DNA of 64,000 nucleotides from Desulfitibacter alkalitolerans DSM 16504 (GCF_000620305.1 NZ_KK211100.1:680735-744734), one strand, 5' to 3'. Numbered from the stretch's first letter, positions 18,917 through 28,031 are shown. The notes: generated from the letters alone by a model not told the origin. Numbers and translations are program-made.

Positions 18917-20704
18917 CTACCTCCCAGGTTTAAAGTTTGGTTCTGGATGTTTAAAAGGCGGCAATACCCATGTACCTGTGCCTATTGGCTTAATATCTCT
19001 GTCAACAATAACTTCCACTACGTAGGGCTGATTAAGCTTAATTCCATATTCAACAGCGTCTGCTAAATCTTCTGGTTTTTCTATTCTAGTACCTTTTACA
19101 CCAAAAGCCTTAGCTAGTGCAACAAAATCAGGATTATACAGCTCACCTGTTTCCTCTTTAATGAAGCTTGTTGCCAGTTCTCTGCCTCCAAAGTATCCCA
19201 ACTGTAAATCTCTGATGGAGCCATAGGCAAAGTTATTGAAAATAACCCATACAGCGGGAATGTTGTACTCAACTGCTGTAGCTAGGATATGAGGTGTCAT
19301 CATGAAGCTTCCATCACCACACAAAGCAACAGCAGTTCTTTCAGGTGCAGCCAATTTAGCACCTATCACACCACAAGTTGCAAAACCCATGGCCGCAAAT
19401 CCCCATGCTTGAAGTATGGTCTGTGCTTCATACGTATCCCAGAACTGAACTACCCAATTATGGTGAACTCCCACATCAGTCAGGAAAATTCCATTCTTAG
19501 GCAAAACTTTACGAATATCACCAATTACTCTTTCTGGCCTGATTGGTTGTGCGTTGGAATTTAACAATGGTTCCTTGTATTCATACCAGATGGATTTCCA
19601 TTCTTCTATCCTTTTATGCCATGCACTATAGTCTGGCTTTTTATCAGCAAATTGTTCTTTTGCTAACTGCAGCAGCTGCTGCAACACAAGCTTCACATCT
19701 CCTATAATGCCTAGTGCGAATGGGTAATTTCTTCCAATTTCTCTCGGGTCAATATCAACATGAATAACCTTTGTTGTGTTCATGGAGTAAGTATATCCAT
19801 CCAACCAAGCACTTGTAGACCTATCATCAAAGCTTGTACCTAAAGCCAAGAGCACATCACATGATTTTCCGGCTTCATTAGCAGCATAAGCTCCATTTCT
19901 TCCTGTTGGGCCAAGACACAGGGGATGTGTTTCATCAATTATTCCTTTTCCCATGGGACTTGTATGAACTGGGATTTTCATGTAACTTGCAAAATTGACC
20001 ATTTCCTTGCCTGCTTCTGATAGAATTGCTCCATACCCTGCAACGATTAGTGGTCTTTCAGCTGCAGCTAACATTTCCACTGCTTTTCTTATTGTTTCTG
20101 GATTGCCCTGGGGTCTTTGATCCATATTCCATCGATAGTCCTGCGGTTCTCCACAAATAGCTTCGCCCTCTTCCTGAAAAACGTTAAAAGGAACATCCAG
20201 GTTTACCGGACCAGGTTTTCCGTTTGTCATCTCCTTAAATGCCTGACGCACTGCCAGAGGAACCATTTCTACCCTTGTTGGCTGAAAACTCTTTTTAACA
20301 TATGAACGAATTACCGAGGGAAAGTCACCCTGGAAATATCGTCCAGTTTCTTGGAAGGGTCCCCGGTTAAATTGACAAGTAGGAACATTTCCACTAATGC
20401 TCAAAAAAGCGGAGGAGTCCATATACGCACCTGCCAATGGTGTTACCATGTTAGTTGAACCAGGACCACAGGAAGTAAAAGTAACTATAGGTTCATGTTT
20501 AACCCTATAATATGCATCCGCAATATATCCAGCGGCTTGCTCATGACGGACTGAAATGGTTTTAATCTTGTCTGACCTTTCATGCAAAGAGTCTAATAAA
20601 CCAACAATACCATGGCCGCATACACCAACAGCATATGGGACATTTTCTTTTACCAGATAATCTGTAATAATATCTGCACCTTTCATCTTCATTGCATTCA
20701 CCAA
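18917..20704 (-). CDS. thiamine-diphosphate-dependent acetolactate-synthase-like enzyme
   Basis: Full three-domain ThDP enzyme, 595 residues. The catalytic glutamate that activates the cofactor is present (RHEQAAG, Glu55), which argues against glyoxylate carboligase, where this residue is valine. The C-terminal cofactor motif runs from GDGSFMM to FNN. It resembles acetolactate synthase large subunits but no regulatory small subunit gene is nearby, so a catabolic carboligase, decarboxylase or C-C lyase is more likely than a biosynthetic role. Start is a GTG with GAGAGG upstream (ATG four codons on is an alternative). It lies between an Fe-alcohol dehydrogenase that could reduce or oxidise its aldehyde and the two TIM-barrel isomerases. 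Confidence 0.88.
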   Translation of the reverse strand: MVNAMKMKGADIITDYLVKENVPYAVGVCGHGIVGLLDSLHERSDKIKTISVRHEQAAGYIADAYYRVKHEPIVTFTSCGPGSTNMVTPLAGAYMDSSAFLSISGNVPTCQFNRGPFQETGRYFQGDFPSVIRSYVKKSFQPTRVEMVPLAVRQAFKEMTNGKPGPVNLDVPFNVFQEEGEAICGEPQDYRWNMDQRPQGNPETIRKAVEMLAAAERPLIVAGYGAILSEAGKEMVNFASYMKIPVHTSPMGKGIIDETHPLCLGPTGRNGAYAANEAGKSCDVLLALGTSFDDRSTSAWLDGYTYSMNTTKVIHVDIDPREIGRNYPFALGIIGDVKLVLQQLLQLAKEQFADKKPDYSAWHKRIEEWKSIWYEYKEPLLNSNAQPIRPERVIGDIRKVLPKNGIFLTDVGVHHNWVVQFWDTYEAQTILQAWGFAAMGFATCGVIGAKLAAPERTAVALCGDGSFMMTPHILATAVEYNIPAVWVIFNNFAYGSIRDLQLGYFGGRELATSFIKEETGELYNPDFVALAKAFGVKGTRIEKPEDLADAVEYGIKLNQPYVVEVIVDRDIKPIGTGTWVLPPFKHPEPNFKPGR

Positions 20705-20717
20705 TCCTCTCTTTGTA

Positions 20718-21881
20718 TTATGCTTTCGTTATGTTTGCAATAAGGTTTATGAAATCTTCTTTTGATGTATATCTGGGATTAAATTCGTTATACCATGATT
20801 TGCAACATTGCTCAGCAAGCAGTTCAACATCCAACTGTATTTCCTGATCATATTCAGTGATGGTTCGAGGAAGTTTTAGATCAGCAGCAAGTTCTTTTAT
20901 TGCCAGTACCCCTTGATAAGCATCTTCCCTTTGATCTTTCCCGGTTGTATGTTTCCCAAGAGCATTTGCAATATTTTTAAACTTTTGAGGGCTATGTGCA
21001 TAATTAAATTCAACCACATGGGGCAGTATAATCGAACAGCACATTCCATGTGAGATTGTGTGATGTCCGCCAATAAATCTTGCAATACAATGACAATTAC
21101 CGGTTCCTGCAATTGGAAAAGCAATGCCAGCCATATTACTTGCTATGAGCATGCCTGCTGCAGCTTCACTGTTGGAACGGTTCTCTATAAACGTTCTAAA
21201 GTGTTTTCCAATCATTTCAATAGCTTTTAGAGAAAAAGCATCCAGATAAGGTGTTGACTTTAATGATGTATAGGCCTCTACTGCATGAGCTAACGCATCA
21301 AATCCTGTGGTAATGGCCAGGTTTTTTGGTACCGTTTTTAGTACATCAGGATCTAGTATGGCTGCCATTGGTCGATTATACTTGGCGTGCTTTATAGTGA
21401 ACTTAATATTTTCTTCTTTATCAGTTATTACTGCAGCATCGGTAATTTCTGAGCCCGTTCCTGCAGTTGTGGGAATGGCAATAATCGGAATAGGCTGGTT
21501 ATGAAATTTATCCCATCCAGCATAATTCTGCAATTTCCCAGGGTTTGTCGCTAACACACCCACTGCCTTTGCACTGTCCATGCAACTTCCCCCACCAATT
21601 GCTACAATCAGTTCAGCTCCATAGTCCAACAATCTTTTGCAGACCTTTTCTACCAGGTCAACTTGTGGTTCCGGTTCGACTTCGTAAAAAATTTGATATT
21701 GATTTCCTGTCTTGTCTAATCCGTTGGTTAATAATTGAAAAGACTCTGTAGTGATTATAAATGGATCAGCTATAATAAATATTTTGTTTTTACCCAGACA
21801 TTGGGCCTCTTCTCCAACTTTTGAAATGCTTCCCTTGCCAAATATAATTTTTGTCTTCAGCATAAATTCAAAACTCTTCAT
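20718..21881 (-). CDS. iron-containing alcohol dehydrogenase
   Basis: Group III Fe-dependent alcohol dehydrogenase, 387 residues. NAD(P)-binding GGGSCMDSAK (96-105) and the metal ligands Asp195, His199, His264 and His278 are all visible. It interconverts an aldehyde and a primary alcohol. GAGG lies before the ATG. It is packed between a CoA-ligase subunit gene (11-base gap) and the ThDP enzyme (13 bases), suggesting it works on an aldehyde made or used by the ThDP enzyme. The specific substrate is not identifiable. Confidence 0.92.
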   Translation of the reverse strand: MKSFEFMLKTKIIFGKGSISKVGEEAQCLGKNKIFIIADPFIITTESFQLLTNGLDKTGNQYQIFYEVEPEPQVDLVEKVCKRLLDYGAELIVAIGGGSCMDSAKAVGVLATNPGKLQNYAGWDKFHNQPIPIIAIPTTAGTGSEITDAAVITDKEENIKFTIKHAKYNRPMAAILDPDVLKTVPKNLAITTGFDALAHAVEAYTSLKSTPYLDAFSLKAIEMIGKHFRTFIENRSNSEAAAGMLIASNMAGIAFPIAGTGNCHCIARFIGGHHTISHGMCCSIILPHVVEFNYAHSPQKFKNIANALGKHTTGKDQREDAYQGVLAIKELAADLKLPRTITEYDQEIQLDVELLAEQCCKSWYNEFNPRYTSKEDFINLIANITKA

Positions 21882-21892
21882 ATGCCCACACC

Positions 21893-22795
21893 TCAGTTAT
21901 TTTGCATTACTTTTCGCAGTAATGGTATGATATCATCATGACTTTCAGCTATGTGCGCTCCTGCTTCTTTAAGCTTTCTCATTTTCGTTGAAGGTTTTCC
22001 AATGCCCTTGGATATGATGGATGCAGCATGACCAAATACGGTTCCCTCAGGCATGTTTTCCGTAAATTTACCTGCAACATAGGCGATCAACGGTTTCTTA
22101 AATCCGCCGTTTTTGCAAAATTCTGCTGTTTCTTCTTCAAAGCTGGTTCCTGGCTCAGCAAAGATTACTACAGCATCTGTTTCTTCATCATCCGCAAACA
22201 TTTTCAAATATTCTACAGGTGATGTTCCAATTATAGAATCGCCACCTATACTGATGCACGTACTTACCCCAAAGCCTGCTCTTTTTACCATCCATGCTGT
22301 TTCCGCAGTCATTCCTCCACTCCTGGAAATAACACCAATATTACCAGGAACAAAACATCTTTCTGTATTGTCTCCGCCAATTGCACCTAGTTTAACGCGA
22401 TGCCCCGGGTTGATTGCTCCTACCGAGTTTGGACCAATGACAGTAATTCCTGCGTTTTTGGCCAACCAGTACAGCTTCATTGCATCATGCTGCGGCACAT
22501 TTTCAGTAATTATGACAAGCAATTTTATTTTATTTTCAACCGCCTCCCTGACTGCATCCAGAACAGCTCTAGGCGGAACGTAGATCAATGAAGTATTGGC
22601 CTGATGGTTTTCTAAAAGCTCTCTTACTGTATTATAAACTGGAACACCTTGAACTTGCTGTCCGCCTTTTCCCGGTGTAACGCCACCAACAACCTTTGTT
22701 CCATAAGCCAAGATATGTTCAGTTACCATGGATGCTTCACGTCCTGTTATCCCCTGAATAATGACACGGGTATCCTGATTTAGAAGAATAGCCAT
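21893..22795 (-). CDS. acid-CoA ligase alpha subunit (SucD-like)
   Basis: Alpha subunit of a succinyl-CoA-synthetase-type ligase, 300 residues. It has the N-terminal CoA-binding fold (VIIQGITGREASMVTEHI), IGPNSVGAINP, and the C-terminal phospho-histidine region reading FGHAASII in place of the common GHAGAII. In context with the beta subunit (6-base gap) and a CitE-like lyase it most resembles malate-CoA ligase (MtkAB) rather than the Krebs-cycle enzyme. It would activate a dicarboxylate with ATP for cleavage. Succinate or another acid remains possible. Confidence 0.86.
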   Translation of the reverse strand: MAILLNQDTRVIIQGITGREASMVTEHILAYGTKVVGGVTPGKGGQQVQGVPVYNTVRELLENHQANTSLIYVPPRAVLDAVREAVENKIKLLVIITENVPQHDAMKLYWLAKNAGITVIGPNSVGAINPGHRVKLGAIGGDNTERCFVPGNIGVISRSGGMTAETAWMVKRAGFGVSTCISIGGDSIIGTSPVEYLKMFADDEETDAVVIFAEPGTSFEEETAEFCKNGGFKKPLIAYVAGKFTENMPEGTVFGHAASIISKGIGKPSTKMRKLKEAGAHIAESHDDIIPLLRKVMQNN

Positions 22796-22801
22796 CTTTT
22801 A

Positions 22802-24019
22802 TCACCTGCCTTGATTAAGTTCTTTCATTTTTTCAACCATTCTTTTTGCACTTCCAGCCATGGTTAATTCTTCTCCATAGGATTCAATGCCAGCTTCCCG
22901 TAAGATTCTAAAGCCTTCCTCTTCATTTATCCCAGGCATTCTTGTAACAATCGGGAATACTCTCGAATCTATCCCCATTTCTTTAATAGCACGAACAATG
23001 CCCCTAGCCTCAACATCTACCTGGGTATTATTTGTAATATTATGAGCAACAAATAATCCCCTTACACCTGGCTTTGAAAGAATACATTTTGCCAGTCCGT
23101 ACACCTTATCTTCTGGTGGATTTCCACCAAATTCTGTATAATTGGCTGATTTTCCGCCAGCTGCAAGAAGTTCATCAAAGAGCACAAGACTTCCACCACC
23201 ACCGCCACACATAAACCCAATATCTCCATCTTCTAACTCGGTATAACGTGCCGTACCCCGATATGGATCTTTATCCTGAAACTCCTGAACCTTTCGTTCA
23301 ATTTCTGTTAAGGGTTTCCAGGTTCTTTCGCTTCCTTCCAGTGCAATTTCCTTAAGGTCCAGATGCCTGAACATTGCAGCATCATCAATACTGAACATAC
23401 AGGTAGGAATAACAAATTCATCTTCCGGTGTAAGAAACAACGGATTTATTTCAATCAGGGTTGCATCATATTTTACAAAAACTTCATATATTTTCCTGAG
23501 TAAATTTGCAGCTTTAACCAATTTTTCCCCAATTAGGCCTGCTTTTGCAATAATATCAATGCAATGATAAAGAGCTAGACTATCCAATGGATTCACATAA
23601 TAGGTAATAATCGATTCAGGTGAATTTTCAGCAACGTCTTCTATATCAACGCCCCCCGAGAGACTAAAAACAATTACTGGTTGGGCATTTCCAGGGTGGA
23701 TCGATATAGATACATAAATCTGTGCTGTGTGTTTTATTTCTTCTGCAACTATAACCTTGTGTACCGGATAACCCCTAACTGATTTGCCAATAATTTCATC
23801 TGCGACATCAAATGCTTCTTTGGCTCCTGAAGCAGATTTCACTGCTCCTGCTTTTCCTCTTTTCCCTATAGGAATTAATGCCTTCACTACAACTGGTTTC
23901 TGCATCTCTTCTGTGATTTTTTCAGCATCTTCTCCCGAAGAAGCAACACTAAAATCCACTACAGGAAGTCCATTTTCTTTTAATATATTCAATGCATAAT
24001 GTTCTAATATTCTCGCCAC
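22802..24019 (-). CDS. acid-CoA ligase beta subunit (SucC-like, divergent)
   Basis: ATP-grasp beta subunit partnering the alpha subunit, 405 residues. The N-terminal LNILKENGLPV and central INPLFLT are typical. The C-terminal CoA-ligase domain is unusual: the glycine-rich MCGGGGGSLVLFDEL and GGNPPEDKVYGLAKCIL replace the usual GGGA motif, and VAHNITNNTQVDV stands where most family members read NIFGGI-type sequence. This points to a sub-family with a non-succinate substrate. Start is GTG with AAGGGGGAA upstream; the preceding CitE-like gene ends 17 bases before. I place it as malate-CoA-ligase-like with moderate certainty. Confidence 0.83.
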   Translation of the reverse strand: MARILEHYALNILKENGLPVVDFSVASSGEDAEKITEEMQKPVVVKALIPIGKRGKAGAVKSASGAKEAFDVADEIIGKSVRGYPVHKVIVAEEIKHTAQIYVSISIHPGNAQPVIVFSLSGGVDIEDVAENSPESIITYYVNPLDSLALYHCIDIIAKAGLIGEKLVKAANLLRKIYEVFVKYDATLIEINPLFLTPEDEFVIPTCMFSIDDAAMFRHLDLKEIALEGSERTWKPLTEIERKVQEFQDKDPYRGTARYTELEDGDIGFMCGGGGGSLVLFDELLAAGGKSANYTEFGGNPPEDKVYGLAKCILSKPGVRGLFVAHNITNNTQVDVEARGIVRAIKEMGIDSRVFPIVTRMPGINEEEGFRILREAGIESYGEELTMAGSAKRMVEKMKELNQGR

Positions 24020-24036
24020 AGCTGTTCCCCCTTGCC

Positions 24037-24891
24037 TTACTCACTGCTATTTATACTTTCTGCTAATATTTGCCTTGCATTTTCTGCTACAGGCAGGTCA
24101 ACCATTAACCCGTCGATTTGAACTACACCTAGTCCTTTTTCCTGTGCAGCTTCAAATGCATGTAAAATTTTTTTAGCCCATTCAATTTCCTCCTGATTTG
24201 CTGCGAAAATAGAATTAATGATTTCAATCTGTGCAGGATGAATACAGGCCTTAGCACCAAAACCCATTGCTCTTGCTCTTTTGCTTTCACTAATCAATCC
24301 TTCTTGATTCTTAAATTTTGGATAAACACTATCAATGGGCTGAATTTTTTTCCAACGACATGCATTAACTAGTTGTGACCTTGCGTAGCTTAGACTAAAT
24401 TCATCTTCAATGCTTCCTCTTATTTTCTGGATATAATCTAGAGCTCCGAACATAACTGCCTCAACTCGGTCCGTTGAATCAGCAATAGCATTTAAGTGAA
24501 TAACACCCTCCGGAGTTTCAATGATTGGAATAATGGTTTTTCGATCTACGCCAGTTTCTCCCTGGTACAAGATATCCATTAACCAGGAAATTTTCTCTAC
24601 ATCAACTCTGTTACGAACTTTTGGAATTACAAAGCCTGCAAAGTTGAATCTGGAAAAGACAGCAATATCATCGATGATCCATTTTGTGTCCAATGCGTTT
24701 GTTCGAATATAGATTTTCTTTTTTGGTTTTTCCTTCAATATTTCGATGATTTTTTGTCTTGCAACCTCTTTTTCCTGAGGTGTCACAGCATCTTCCAAAT
24801 CGAAGATTAATGCGTCGGCACCAGTATTGAGAGATTTTTTCATCATAATAAGATTATTTCCCGGTGTAAACAGTAGTGATTTCAATAGCAT
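24037..24891 (-). CDS. CitE/HpcH-family CoA-ester lyase
   Basis: TIM-barrel lyase of the citrate-lyase-beta/malyl-CoA-lyase family, 284 residues. It has the opening LLFTPGN, ALIFDLEDAV (metal/acid region), PIIETPEGV and the late CIHPAQIEIIN. It would split a (hydroxy)acyl-CoA such as malyl-CoA or citramalyl-CoA into acetyl-CoA and a 2-oxoacid. No citrate lyase alpha or gamma gene is present, so a true citrate lyase is excluded. Immediate proximity to a two-subunit acid-CoA ligase supports activation followed by cleavage. It lies 8 bases after the regulator gene. Confidence 0.88.
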   Translation of the reverse strand: MLLKSLLFTPGNNLIMMKKSLNTGADALIFDLEDAVTPQEKEVARQKIIEILKEKPKKKIYIRTNALDTKWIIDDIAVFSRFNFAGFVIPKVRNRVDVEKISWLMDILYQGETGVDRKTIIPIIETPEGVIHLNAIADSTDRVEAVMFGALDYIQKIRGSIEDEFSLSYARSQLVNACRWKKIQPIDSVYPKFKNQEGLISESKRARAMGFGAKACIHPAQIEIINSIFAANQEEIEWAKKILHAFEAAQEKGLGVVQIDGLMVDLPVAENARQILAESINSSE

Positions 24892-24899
24892 TTTCCTTT

Positions 24900-25547
24900 C
24901 TACTCACATTTGTTGATCGAGGTGTTAGTCCTTAAAATATGCTTACGCATTAGTTCGCCCGCAGCTTCAAAGTCTCCATTTTTAATAGCATTAATGATCA
25001 TTTCATGCTTATTTTGGGATAATAAGGCTGCCTCATTTGTTGAAAGCATTGCGTATCTTGGAAAGCTATCCCATAAAAGCTTAATAGTTTCCAGCATCTT
25101 TTTAGATGGTACTAAATTATAAATTGTAAAATGGAATTCATAATTAAGCTTCGGCATATCACTCAAGTTGTTTCTTTCTATACACTGCTCCATTTCCTTA
25201 GCAAGAGTTTCTAATTTTTCAATATCTTCACTGGTTAATCTTCCTTTTACTAAGCAAACCGCTTCTTTTTCTAGTATAGAGCGGAATAAGAGTGTATCTT
25301 TTAACTGCTCTTCACTGAATTCCACAACTGTAAAACCTTTATTTGGTAAATTTTCAACCAACCAGTCATTTTGCAGCAGCCGAAGGGCATCCCTAACGGG
25401 CATTCTGCTTGTACCAAATTGTTTTGCCAGTTCATCCTGGTTAAGCTTTTCGCCAGGTTTTAATTCACCATTTAAAATTGCATTTTTTAAATAGTCATAA
25501 ATCTGTTCATGAACCTGCCTTCTTTCAAGATTTATAACTCTTTCCAT
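24900..25547 (-). CDS. GntR-family (FCD type) transcriptional regulator
   Basis: 215-residue repressor with an N-terminal winged helix (QVHEQIYDYLKNAILNGELK, then QDELAKQFGTSRMPVRDALRLL) and a C-terminal all-helical FCD ligand domain with the conserved EFHF region. FCD regulators usually sense the acid whose breakdown genes they control. It is the first gene of the long minus-strand operon, so it is likely autoregulated and lifts repression when the imported acid is present. Nested palindromes at 25636-25689, about 90-140 bases upstream, are candidate operators. Confidence 0.93.
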   Translation of the reverse strand: MERVINLERRQVHEQIYDYLKNAILNGELKPGEKLNQDELAKQFGTSRMPVRDALRLLQNDWLVENLPNKGFTVVEFSEEQLKDTLLFRSILEKEAVCLVKGRLTSEDIEKLETLAKEMEQCIERNNLSDMPKLNYEFHFTIYNLVPSKKMLETIKLLWDSFPRYAMLSTNEAALLSQNKHEMIINAIKNGDFEAAGELMRKHILRTNTSINKCE

Positions 25548-25853
25548 ATAATTACCCCATCCTTTCTAAATATCAGAATTTACTTACATCCATCATTGAT
25601 GGTTAGCAGTATTTTAATATTAGTTAATTGTAATCAATATCAGATATCCGATGTCTTTTATCCAATATAAAGTATATTGGATATCGGATTTGAAATATGT
25701 ATTCAATGTTAATTTTAAAAATCCTTCTTTTTTTAAAAAATAAATTTAACTTTTCAAAAAACTAAAAAAGCTGAGACAGAATTAATATTACTTGCTGCTT
25801 CTGGAGCTAGTAGTAAATTAAAACAGCAGTTTATTCCTTCACAACACTAGTAA
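25548..25853. other. promoter/terminator region ahead of GntR-led operon
   Basis: AT-rich gap with no gene. It contains the nested inverted repeats at 25636-25689 and the terminator of the upstream ATPase gene at its far edge. On the minus strand a TTGAAT ... TATCCA pair with 17-base spacing overlaps the palindromes and could be the operon promoter, but this is weak. Confidence 0.5.
25636..25689. promoter_or_regulatory. nested palindromes, candidate GntR operator
   Basis: ATCCAATAT (25660-25668) and ATATTGGAT (25674-25682) form a perfect inverted repeat with a 5-base spacer. It is flanked by ATATCCGAT (25644-25652) and ATCGGATTT (25684-25692), a second nearly perfect inverted pair, and by AATATCAGATAT (25636-25647), whose complement recurs at 12092-12103. 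Position upstream of the regulator gene fits an autoregulatory operator. Confidence 0.5.
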
Positions 25854-25880
25854 AAGCTTCAACTTTTTTTGTTGAAGCTT
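25854..25880 (-). terminator. terminator of the P-type ATPase operon
   Basis: AAGCTTCAAC and GTTGAAGCTT pair perfectly (10 bp) around seven Ts, and on the minus strand the stem is followed by TTTTA. It overlaps the last codon of the degenerate ATPase gene, so translation and termination may interact. Confidence 0.8.
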
Positions 25881-28018
25881 CTATCAGTTTTAATATGGGA
25901 AATTCGTTGATTCAATAAAAGCACGATTAGGGAATTAAAGGTGTTTATTGACTTAGCTGTAAAGGGATTGAAGTAGTGAAAAAAAGCTAGTCCACCCAAG
26001 CTGTAATTATAGAATTTAGAAAATGAAACACTTTGTTTGATAAGACTATTGGCTTTTTGGGAAAGATTAAATAGTTCAGCTATCCTCACAAGACTATCAT
26101 CAAGAATTACACAGTCTGATTTTAGTTTGATTTTGTCATTGGCTGAATTGGCAAAGCTGACGCTTACATCTGCCCTGCTCATTGCCAAAAGGTCATTCAC
26201 ACCATCCCCAACCATCATTACTTTTCCTGATTTTTGATACTTCTTTACTATTTCAAGCTTATCAAGATGACTGCATCTGGAATAAATCCTGTTTATTCCA
26301 AGACTGTGTGCAACCTGCTGTGCCTTATTATCCTCATCTCCAGTGACTAGAATGAAACTGCTTTTGTTAAAGTGTCTGCCCAGCTTATAAATCATCTGTA
26401 CTGCATCATCACGTACTGAATCCTTGAGAACTACTAAACCTATCAGCTTTCCATTCTTGCTGATGAAAATTGGCGTGCTCAACCTCTTTTCATATTCTAA
26501 GTAGTCCTGTATTCCATGGGCGACATCAACTTCATATTCCTGCATTAACAAATCATTACCTATTAATACCTGTGAACCTCCATAAAGCGCACTTACTCCT
26601 TTAGCAGGGATTAATACTGAAGATTCTACCTCATTTTTAGAAAAACTTATATTTACTTTATTGCGAAATGTTTTGGCGATAGGATGATAATGTTTTGCTT
26701 CACAAGCAGAACAAATCTTTAATATATCCTCTTCAGAGTATTCATCATCAAAAGACAGAACTTCCTCTAAAATCATTTCTTTGTTAGTCAATGTGCCTGT
26801 TTTATCAAAAATTATATATTTAACGTTTTTTACTCTACCTAGGATATTTACATCCTTTATGGCTAGAGAATGTTTGTATAATAAAGCTGCATACTGCTGT
26901 AGTCCTGTGCTTAATGCTACCTGCACCCCCATTGGGCAGAGGACCAGCAGCAGGGATATGGGATTAAAGATGTTACGTGTCAAGAATAAGCTTACTACAG
27001 CTGCACCCAGGGATAACCTGGTTATTTTATTACTAAAAGCCATGACCTCATTTTGCAGATGTAAGTCTTTTGGACATATTAGACTATCTTTTTCATATGT
27101 TATGGGCTTCTGTAGGACCCTTATTTTTAAATTGCCTTTTATTACTATGGAGCCTTCCTCTACTTTAGATCCTGGTTTTACTTTAGATATTTCAGGCTGT
27201 CCCGTATGGTATAAACTGTTTATTACAGCTTCTCCAGCTGCTACCTCACCAGATATTTGTACATTATCACCCTGTTTTACTAGAACAACATCGCCCAGCT
27301 CTATCCTGTCTAAAGACAGCAGAATACTTGTCTTATCTTTCTGTTCAACCCAAACAAAACCTGAGTTCTCATGTGAACTTTGGCTCAAAATCTTATTACT
27401 CTCCAGGTCGGTACCATGCTTAATATAATCGTTAAGGGATTTTAGCACAAGGGCAAATACCCCTTCATTGCTTTCCCGGGCAATGGTTAAAACAACCCCA
27501 AGAAAGACTAGTATTGAATTTACGTCTATGGATATTTTCTTGGAAGTCTTATCAACTGTGTTCTTAAGCTTTGGGTATCCAGAGATTATATCTATGACCG
27601 CTACCACCATTAAAACCCAAATACTTCTCCCAATGGGATTCTTGCCGTATGTAGGCTGCTTAATCTGTAGGAAAGCAAATATGGCTAGGTACAAAAGCAT
27701 AAAGGTTAATGCTCTATTTTTGTTACTCATGCTTTCCCCATAGCATTGATACTTTTTAAGAAAATGCCTTTTGTAGCTGGTGGGGGCCTTTAAGAAACCT
27801 ATAATATGGTCTTTTATTATATGGGCATCTAACCTTCTTGGGTCATAAATAATTACTATACTAGTAGAATGCCAATTAACCCTATTTTTTTTTATCCCAG
27901 GCACACTATTTAAGTAGCCCTCCAAAGCCATTGCCGCTGTTTTTTTGCCCTTAAGCTTAGAATGCTTAAATCTTATCCTTCCAGGTACAACGCTTACTAC
28001 CTGAAGTACTTCCCGCAA
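25859..28018 (-). CDS. degenerate heavy-metal P-type ATPase
   Basis: P1B-type ATPase-like protein, 719 residues. Phosphorylation motif DKTGT (405-409), nucleotide-domain HP (445-446), TGD (559-561) and hinge GDGVND (604-609) are intact. Two defining elements are altered: the dephosphorylation loop reads TGQPE (272-276) instead of TGES, and the membrane metal motif is CPM (361-363) instead of CPC. The N-terminal domain (1-80) has the HMA-like fold pattern VPGRIRFKHSKLKG without a CxxC metal site. It follows a canonical ATPase gene in the same operon. It may transport another ion, or be a catalytically crippled partner or regulator of the first ATPase. Good reading frame over 2.1 kb argues against simple decay. 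Confidence 0.85.
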   Translation of the reverse strand: MREVLQVVSVVPGRIRFKHSKLKGKKTAAMALEGYLNSVPGIKKNRVNWHSTSIVIIYDPRRLDAHIIKDHIIGFLKAPTSYKRHFLKKYQCYGESMSNKNRALTFMLLYLAIFAFLQIKQPTYGKNPIGRSIWVLMVVAVIDIISGYPKLKNTVDKTSKKISIDVNSILVFLGVVLTIARESNEGVFALVLKSLNDYIKHGTDLESNKILSQSSHENSGFVWVEQKDKTSILLSLDRIELGDVVLVKQGDNVQISGEVAAGEAVINSLYHTGQPEISKVKPGSKVEEGSIVIKGNLKIRVLQKPITYEKDSLICPKDLHLQNEVMAFSNKITRLSLGAAVVSLFLTRNIFNPISLLLVLCPMGVQVALSTGLQQYAALLYKHSLAIKDVNILGRVKNVKYIIFDKTGTLTNKEMILEEVLSFDDEYSEEDILKICSACEAKHYHPIAKTFRNKVNISFSKNEVESSVLIPAKGVSALYGGSQVLIGNDLLMQEYEVDVAHGIQDYLEYEKRLSTPIFISKNGKLIGLVVLKDSVRDDAVQMIYKLGRHFNKSSFILVTGDEDNKAQQVAHSLGINRIYSRCSHLDKLEIVKKYQKSGKVMMVGDGVNDLLAMSRADVSVSFANSANDKIKLKSDCVILDDSLVRIAELFNLSQKANSLIKQSVSFSKFYNYSLGGLAFFHYFNPFTAKSINTFNSLIVLLLNQRISHIKTDRSFNKKS

Positions 28019-28031
28019 GGCATACCACCTC

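Noticed and set aside
18917-20704. Glyoxylate carboligase
   Set aside because: The cofactor-activating glutamate is present (RHEQ); true glyoxylate carboligases have valine there.
24037-24891. Citrate lyase beta subunit
   Set aside because: No alpha or acyl-carrier gamma subunit gene is adjacent; a standalone CoA-ester lyase fits better.
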